7,985 nt of DNA from DASWIG01 sp036397835 (GTDB lineage Bacteria > Acidobacteriota > Thermoanaerobaculia > Multivoradales > J023), in assembly GCA_036397835.1 (NCBI GenBank), contig DASWIG010000619.1, positions 1 through 7,985 on the forward strand, read 5' to 3'. A model generated the notes under the pieces. That model was not told the origin of the DNA, did not search any database, and saw only the letters and a program-made list of their open reading frames with translations. This document shows positions 5,201 to 7,985 of this stretch, in pieces. How positions within the stretch are numbered: the first letter of the stretch is position 1; each line of letters begins with the position of its first letter. The translations under genes and the position numbers were made by a program.

Positions 5201-7985
5201 TCGCCAGGCGGCGCGCGAGGCGGGCCATGGTGGTGGCGTCGAAAAGGGCGGCGGCGTAGACCACACCGCCGGCCAGGCGGGCGTCCTCCAGCTTGAAGAA
5301 GACCTCGAGGTCGAAGCGCGCCCGCTCGGCCTCGATGCCGAGCTCCCGCGCCGCGAGCCCCGGCATCTCGAGCGCGTCGCCGGCCTCGGCCAGGGCCAGC
5401 ACCACCTGCACGAGCGGCGTCCGGCTGGCGTCGCGCGCCGGCGCCAGCTCGTCGACCAGCTTCTCGAAGGGCAGGTCGGGATGGGAATAGGCGTCGAGGC
5501 TCACCCGCCGGGCCCGCGCCAGGAGCTCGCGGAAGGGCGGGTCGCCCGAGACGTCGAGGCGCAGCACCGACATGTTGACGAAGAGGCCGATCAGCCCCTC
5601 GAGCTCGGGACGGTTGCGGCCCGCGACCGGCGAGCCCACCGCGACGTCGTAACGGCCGGTGACCCGGGCCAGCAGCGCCGCGAAGCCGGCGAGCAAGGTC
5701 ATGAAGAGCGACGCGCCCAGTCCTTCGCTCAGGCGCAAGAGCGCGGTGCTGGTGCCGGCGGAGAGCTCGAAGTCGTGCGCCGCCCCCGCGTCGCGCCAGA
5801 CGGCCGGCCGCGGCCGGTCGGCCGGCAGCTCGAGCGGCACGGCGCCGGCGAGGCGCGCCCGCCACCAGGCGAGCTCGCCGGCCAGGGCCTCGCCGGCGAG
5901 CTCTCGCTGCTGCCAGGCCGCGAAGTCGCCGTACCGGATCGGCGGCTCGGCCAGGGGCGAGGATTCGCCGCGCGCCACCGCGCCGTAGAGGACGCCGATC
6001 TCGCGCCGCAGCACCCCCTGGGACCAGCCGTCCGACACGATGTGATGGACGGCGACGGCAAGGACGTGACGGTCGACGCCGGTGCGCAGCAGGGCCAGGC
6101 GCAGCACCGGCCCTCGCTCGAGGTCGAAGGGTCGCCGCGCCTCGAGGCGCAGCGTCCGGCGCGTCGCCTCCTCGCGCCGCGCCGCCGGCAGGTTCCGGAG
6201 GTCGACCAGCGGCAGGGCGACGTCCGCCGCCGGCGCGATCGCCTGCCGGCCCCGTCCGCCGCGGCCGGGAAAGGTCGTGCGCAGGGTCTCGTGCCGGCGG
6301 ACGATCTCGCGGAAGGCCCGCCGCAGCGCCGCCACGTCGAGACGGCCGGCGAGCTCGAAGGCCGCGGGCAGGTTGTAGGCGGCGCTCGCCGGGTCGAGCT
6401 GGTGGAGGAACCACAGACGCTGCTGGGCGAAGGAGAGCGGCGCCTCGTCGCGGGGCCCCGGGCGTCGCGGGATCGGCGTGAGCTTCCCGACGGCGGGCTC
6501 GTAGCCGAGCTCCGCGGCGAGCGCCCGGGTCGGCTCGCCGAGGCTCTCGGGAGACAGGCGGCCGCGCCAGCGGTCGGCCGCCGCCGCATCGACGCCGGGG
6601 TGGGCGAGGAGCTTCACGTCCCCCAGCGGCCGGGACTCGGCCCGCGGCCCGTCCGTCATGCGCCGCGGCGCGCCGTCGTAGGGCCGCGTCGTGGCGTCGT
6701 CGAAGTCGAGCCCCAGGAAGCGGCAGACGCCCGCCATGACCTCCCGCGGGCGGCGGACGAGGTCCTCGTAGAGGACGCGGTGCGCCCGCTCGGGGGGCAC
6801 GCCGGCGAGGAAGCGCAGGACGTTGCGGTGGCTCGCCAGCCACAGGAGCTCCGCCAGCTCCCGGCGCTCGTGCTCCGGCGCCGGCCGCCACAGGACCTCG
6901 TCGAGCCTGGCCTCCACGAACGAGTGGACGACGCCGCAGGGATGGCGGACGAGGTGCAGGTAGCGGGGTCCGTCGAACCAGGCCTCCGCCCGCTCGAGGG
7001 CGGCGCCGTCGAGGGCGTAGGACGGCGTCTTGTCGACCAGCAGGCGTTCGCCGAGCGCCTGCTGGAGCCAGCGGTAGACCTCGCGGGTGGGGGCGTCGCG
7101 GGCCGCGAGCGCCGCCACGGCCCGCTCGGCCTCGCCGGCGTCGAGGCCGCGCGCCGCCATGACCGCGCGCACCAGCCCCTCGCGCCAGAAGCTCAGCCGC
7201 CCGGAGAAGACCGCGTCCCGCTCGGCCATCGAGTCGAAGCTCAGCAGCTCGAGCTCCGGGGGCGCGAAGAGCCGCGGGTGGCCGGCGAGCATGACCCGCA
7301 GCAGCGTCGAGCCCGAGCGCGGCGGCGCCAGGACGAAGACCGCCGGAGGGTTCTGGGGGGGCAGTCGTGGTGCAGCCGCACGGGGAGGCACCGACGCGAC
7401 GAAGCGCTCGACGTCGCGCTCGACGACCCGCCGGTGGCCGGCGCGCGGGGCGTCGTCCGCCACGATCAGGCCCAGCCGCGCCAGCGCCTGAGGGTGCTGC
7501 TCGCGCAGGTAGGCGGCGAGCGCCGCGACCGTCGGGTGGTCGAAGATCGTCACCACGTGGAGGATCTCGCCGAGCCGGCGCTGCAGGCGGTTGATCAGCA
7601 CGGCGCCGCGGATCGAGGTGCCGCCGAGCTCGAAGAAGTCGTCGCCGCCGCCGACCCGGTCGAGCTCGAGGACCTCGGCCCACAGCGCCGCCAGGAAGCG
7701 CTCGAGCGCCGTCGCCGGCGCCGCGTAGTCCGTCGTCAGCTCCGGCCGCGCCCCCGGCGGCTCGGGCAGGGCCGCGCGGTCGACCTTGCCGTTGACGGTG
7801 AGCGGCAGCCGCTCGAGGGCGACGACGGCCGACGGCAGCATGGGCTCCGGCAGCTCCGCGGCGAGGAAGCCCCGGATCTCGGCGAGCCCCGGAGCGCGTT
7901 CACCTGCGGCGACCACGTAGGCGACCAGCACCGTCTCGCCCCCCCGCTCGCGAGGGACGACCGCGGCCGCGCTGAGGCGCGGATG
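2133..7985 (-). CDS. Nonribosomal peptide synthetase with embedded sulfotransferase, A(partial)-PCP-ST-C-A-PCP-E; 5' end beyond window
   Basis: The frame is open from the right edge to the TGA at 2135-2133, giving 1950 visible residues (residue 1 is the codon at 7985-7983). The in-frame GTG at 7931 is not the start: the 18 residues before it (ending GGETVLVAYVV across it) are ordinary adenylation-domain sequence. Domains in order: adenylation C-terminal piece (1-74), carrier 1 (90-163), sulfotransferase (214-496), LCL-type condensation (516-963), adenylation 2 (972-1428), carrier 2 (1452-1518) and epimerization (1535-1943). The enzyme should activate amino acids with ATP, hold them on phosphopantetheine, condense them and epimerize the last one. 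The sulfotransferase between a carrier and a condensation domain is the odd element. There is no thioesterase, reductase or docking tail after E, so the chain must pass to another protein. No frameshift or stop interrupts it. Domain calls are secure; the product is unknown. Confidence 0.97.
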   Translation of the reverse strand, partial: HPRLSAAAVVPRERGGETVLVAYVVAAGERAPGLAEIRGFLAAELPEPMLPSAVVALERLPLTVNGKVDRAALPEPPGARPELTTDYAAPATALERFLAALWAEVLELDRVGGGDDFFELGGTSIRGAVLINRLQRRLGEILHVVTIFDHPTVAALAAYLREQHPQALARLGLIVADDAPRAGHRRVVERDVERFVASVPPRAAAPRLPPQNPPAVFVLAPPRSGSTLLRVMLAGHPRLFAPPELELLSFDSMAERDAVFSGRLSFWREGLVRAVMAARGLDAGEAERAVAALAARDAPTREVYRWLQQALGERLLVDKTPSYALDGAALERAEAWFDGPRYLHLVRHPCGVVHSFVEARLDEVLWRPAPEHERRELAELLWLASHRNVLRFLAGVPPERAHRVLYEDLVRRPREVMAGVCRFLGLDFDDATTRPYDGAPRRMTDGPRAESRPLGDVKLLAHPGVDAAAADRWRGRLSPESLGEPTRALAAELGYEPAVGKLTPIPRRPGPRDEAPLSFAQQRLWFLHQLDPASAAYNLPAAFELAGRLDVAALRRAFREIVRRHETLRTTFPGRGGRGRQAIAPAADVALPLVDLRNLPAARREEATRRTLRLEARRPFDLERGPVLRLALLRTGVDRHVLAVAVHHIVSDGWSQGVLRREIGVLYGAVARGESSPLAEPPIRYGDFAAWQQRELAGEALAGELAWWRARLAGAVPLELPADRPRPAVWRDAGAAHDFELSAGTSTALLRLSEGLGASLFMTLLAGFAALLARVTGRYDVAVGSPVAGRNRPELEGLIGLFVNMSVLRLDVSGDPPFRELLARARRVSLDAYSHPDLPFEKLVDELAPARDASRTPLVQVVLALAEAGDALEMPGLAARELGIEAERARFDLEVFFKLEDARLAGGVVYAAALFDATTMARLARRLATLLQGAVDDPGRRLAELPLLSAGERQQLDREWSVGADAPAGEDLVHELLAARAARTPEAVAAVDGGAHLSFRELDRRAARRCRELRRAGVGPEAVVGLVAERSLAGVAGVLGVLRAGGAYLPLDPRDGAERHAELLTQVRAAVPRPSGPVRPENPAYVLFTSGSTGRPKGVVVSHRSLARYLRWLAGSFPPPPGGVPWHTSLTFDLTVPSFYVPLLADGPLVVVPESRGTEGLEDVLERSLAGLLKVTPTHLALLRDALAGVVGAGVLIAGGEPLDGGRAAPWRRRFPGSRIVNSYGPAETTVACAAYELPPGTVGAGPLPIGRPIAGARLHLVDRRLRTVPLGAPGELCVAGPGLARGYLAQPAATAAVFVPDPLAGAPGGRLYRTGDLARHRADGLLTFLGRRDQQLKVRGVRVEPGEVEAALRRHRAVRDAAVVARGDAEQRRLVAYVAGRDASPSLAAELDARLRRRLAHWAVPSAIVVLDALPLLPGGKVDRAALAGPGYEPARPRPREGRRARPRAGAEARLARIWSDVLGVAEVAGDDDFFALGGDSLLTLQVVAQAREAGLPLRVHDLFRYPVLSRLAETAERRRPAPSPRPSPAAGPLPLTPVQSWFFELDVAEPWHFNLSLLLTARRPLDPGRLRRALARLVAHHEALRLRFARGDGGWSQSVTPPGNVAFLWLDLSRVGACRKSFERCAGELQRACDLSSGPLLRAAWVDQGRLLLVVHHLAVDAVSWRILLEDLERAYRGDPLTPVPTPFSDWARRLPEAARAVEHRLDAWREPAPPLPQDGDGPNTVASAARVEVVLGRAATRRLLDGVPAGHRADELLLAAVVRAFAVRSGQPRLHVHLEGHGRAEHAAGGVDLSRTVGWFTTIAPVVLADAGDGPATLAAVHETVSALRGRGLDYGLLRYASGDAEIALLLAAQPRPAVSFNYLGRLDAWLPSARRRGGLFAYADEPTGPDRNPRGLRPHVLEVLALILDGRLRVVWTFSRNRHRRATVERLARDFLSELRGLTAAG
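2157..3383 (-). other. NRPS epimerization domain (C-terminal)
   Basis: Residues 1535-1943 are a condensation-fold domain with E-type motifs: E1 PLTPVQSWFF (1536-1545), E2 HHLAVDAVSW (1658-1667) with the HHxxxD histidine and aspartate, a DELLLAAVVRAF helix, E4 EGHGR (1782-1786) with the catalytic-type glutamate, E5 RTVGWFTTIAPV (1798-1809) and E7 FNYLG (1864-1868). PVQSWFF, EGHGR and TVGWF distinguish it from a condensation domain. It should interconvert L and D forms at the alpha carbon of the residue on carrier 2. The protein ends almost immediately after the domain (ELRGLTAAG), without a visible COM-type docking extension. Catalytic residues appear intact. Confidence 0.95.
3432..3632 (-). 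other. NRPS peptidyl carrier protein 2
   Basis: Residues 1452-1518 form a PP-binding domain with IWSDVLGV, then DDFFALGGDSLL carrying the phosphopantetheine serine at residue 1482 (codon 3542-3540), and LFRYPVLSRLAETA. The GGDS form (Asp before the Ser) is the usual signature of carriers paired with an epimerization domain, and one follows here. An Arg/Pro-rich linker (about 1432-1450) precedes it, and a Pro/Ser/Arg linker (RRRPAPSPRPSPAAG, 1519-1533) joins it to the E domain. Confidence 0.96.
3702..5072 (-). other. NRPS adenylation domain 2, compact, unusual pocket
   Basis: Residues 972-1428 hold LSFREL (A1), LRAGGAYLPLDP (A2), LFTSGSTGRPKG (A3, 1087-1098), TFDLTVPS (A4), NSYGPAETT (A5, 1222-1230), GELCVAGPGLARGYL (A6), YRTGDL (A7, 1313-1318), VRGVRVEPGEVE (A8) and GGKVDR (A10, K1422). 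Aligned by eye to GrsA, the specificity residues are D1133, L1134, P1137, K1174, I1197, G1199, S1223, V1231, A1232 and K1422. D-L-x-K-x-G resembles Asp/Asn-type pockets, but P1137, S1223 and A1232 do not, so an acidic or polar substrate is only a weak guess. Only 34 residues separate LPLDP from the FTSG of A3, about half the usual number, so part of the N-terminal subdomain is missing or compact. All catalytic motifs remain, so it may still be active. Confidence 0.95.
5097..6440 (-). other. NRPS condensation domain, LCL type
   Basis: Residues 516-963 carry the full set of condensation motifs: C1 LSFAQQRLWF (517-526), C2 RHETLRTTF (564-572), C3 HHIVSDGWS with catalytic histidine 648 and structural D652, C4 YGDFAAWQ (685-692), C5 IGLFVNM (799-805), C6 HPDLPFEKLV (835-844) and C7 RTPLVQVVLAL (855-865). 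HHIVSDGWSQGVL and the SAAYNLP segment after C1 are of the LCL type, which joins an L-donor to an L-acceptor. The donor is therefore expected to be the unepimerized, possibly sulfated, chain on carrier 1, and the acceptor the residue on carrier 2. Nothing catalytic is missing. Confidence 0.95.
6498..7346 (-). other. Embedded PAPS-dependent sulfotransferase domain (Sulfotransfer_3-like)
   Basis: Residues 214-496 match a PAPS-binding sulfotransferase, not a standard NRPS part. The 5'-phosphosulfate loop is APPRSGSTLLRVML (R223, S224, G225, S226, T227), followed by a PPELELL segment. A DKTPSYA motif lies at 318-324. The 3'-phosphate-binding segment is LHLVRHPCGVVHSF (R347, S355). Further on come YEDLVRRPREVM, FLGL and RMTDG, and a closing LSPESLGEPTRALAAELGYE. 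The domain is about 280 residues, full family length, with all expected elements, so it is probably active. Sulfotransferases of this family move sulfate from PAPS to a hydroxyl or amine. In the curacin synthase CurM an ST domain sulfates a carrier-bound beta-hydroxyl. From memory, the SGSTLLRVMLAGHP and PPELxLL wording looks like megasynthase-fused STs. Its position suggests it acts on the chain held on carrier 1; this is inference. Confidence 0.93.
7497..7718 (-). other. NRPS peptidyl carrier protein 1
   Basis: Residues 90-163 form a PP-binding domain: an LxxLWAEVLEL first helix, then DDFFELGGTSI with the phosphopantetheine-accepting serine at residue 124 (codon 7616-7614). IFDHPTVAALAAYL closes the domain. 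The GGTS form and the following LCL-type condensation domain fit a carrier holding an L-configured residue. A ~50-residue charged then Pro-rich linker (PPRAAAPRLPPQNPP) separates it from the sulfotransferase. Confidence 0.96.
7764..7985 (-). other. NRPS adenylation domain 1, C-terminal piece only
   Basis: The visible residues 1-74 cover the small C-terminal subdomain after motif A8. They include a strand of the HPRLSAAAVV type, LVAYVV, and motif A10 as PLTVNGKVDRAAL with the catalytic lysine at residue 67. The substrate pocket (A3-A6) lies beyond the window edge, so the amino acid loaded on carrier 1 cannot be predicted. That is the residue most likely to meet the sulfotransferase. Confidence 0.93.

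Noticed and set aside
6498..7346. Sulfotransferase as a separate gene or a pseudogene remnant
   Set aside because: No stop, start signal or frameshift separates it from the flanking carrier and condensation domains, and all cofactor-binding elements are present at full domain length.
5110..7683. Long - strand open frame of 857 codons in another frame of the NRPS gene
   Set aside because: Its translation is a low-complexity Arg/Pro/Ala/Gly sequence with no domain motifs, while the NRPS frame over the same bases gives unbroken carrier, ST and C domains. Long shadow frames are expected at this GC content.
7929..7931. GTG as the start codon of the NRPS
   Set aside because: The frame continues upstream to the window edge as normal adenylation-domain sequence, so the gene is truncated by the window and this is an internal valine.

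Overview
This window is very GC-rich (above about 70% by eye), with strong G/C bias at third codon positions. It carries two uncharacterised genes on the + strand and the 3' two-thirds of a large nonribosomal peptide synthetase (NRPS) gene on the - strand. Canonical AGGAGG ribosome binding sites show it is bacterial. The GC content, a degenerate TPR-like helical protein, a small helical protein of unknown family and an NRPS resemble Acidobacteriota (Thermoanaerobaculia/Holophagae-like) or another large-genome GC-rich soil lineage such as myxobacteria. That placement is an impression, not a demonstration.

Layout: positions 23-838 (+) encode a 271-residue protein with a predicted coiled coil and an acidic, proline-rich tail. 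The next ~147 bp hold an intrinsic terminator with a perfect 11-bp stem (868-897) and then an extended -10 promoter (919-947), so the next gene is its own transcription unit. Positions 986-2221 (+) encode a 411-residue alpha-helical, TPR-like protein. It converges on the NRPS gene, and the two 3' ends overlap by 89 bp (2133-2221) with no room for a terminator between them.

The NRPS (7985 down to 2133, -) is open through the right edge of the window, so its N-terminus is missing; 1950 residues are visible. The domain order is: C-terminal piece of an adenylation domain, carrier protein, sulfotransferase, condensation, adenylation, carrier protein, epimerization, stop. The unusual element is the PAPS-type sulfotransferase inserted in frame between the first carrier protein and the condensation domain. 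A plausible reading is that the residue or chain held on the first carrier is sulfated in cis. An LCL-type condensation domain would then join it to a second amino acid, which the terminal E domain epimerizes to the D form. The second adenylation domain has a non-standard specificity pocket (D-L-P-K-I-G-S-V-A-K, aligned by eye) with some similarity to Asp/Asn-type pockets, and it is unusually short between motifs A2 and A3. There is no thioesterase or reductase, so another protein must accept and release the chain, and it is not in this window. Neither + strand gene has an evident role in peptide synthesis.

I see no RNA genes, CRISPR arrays, insertion sequences or other mobile elements. The strongest candidate for something under-described is the carrier-sulfotransferase-condensation arrangement.
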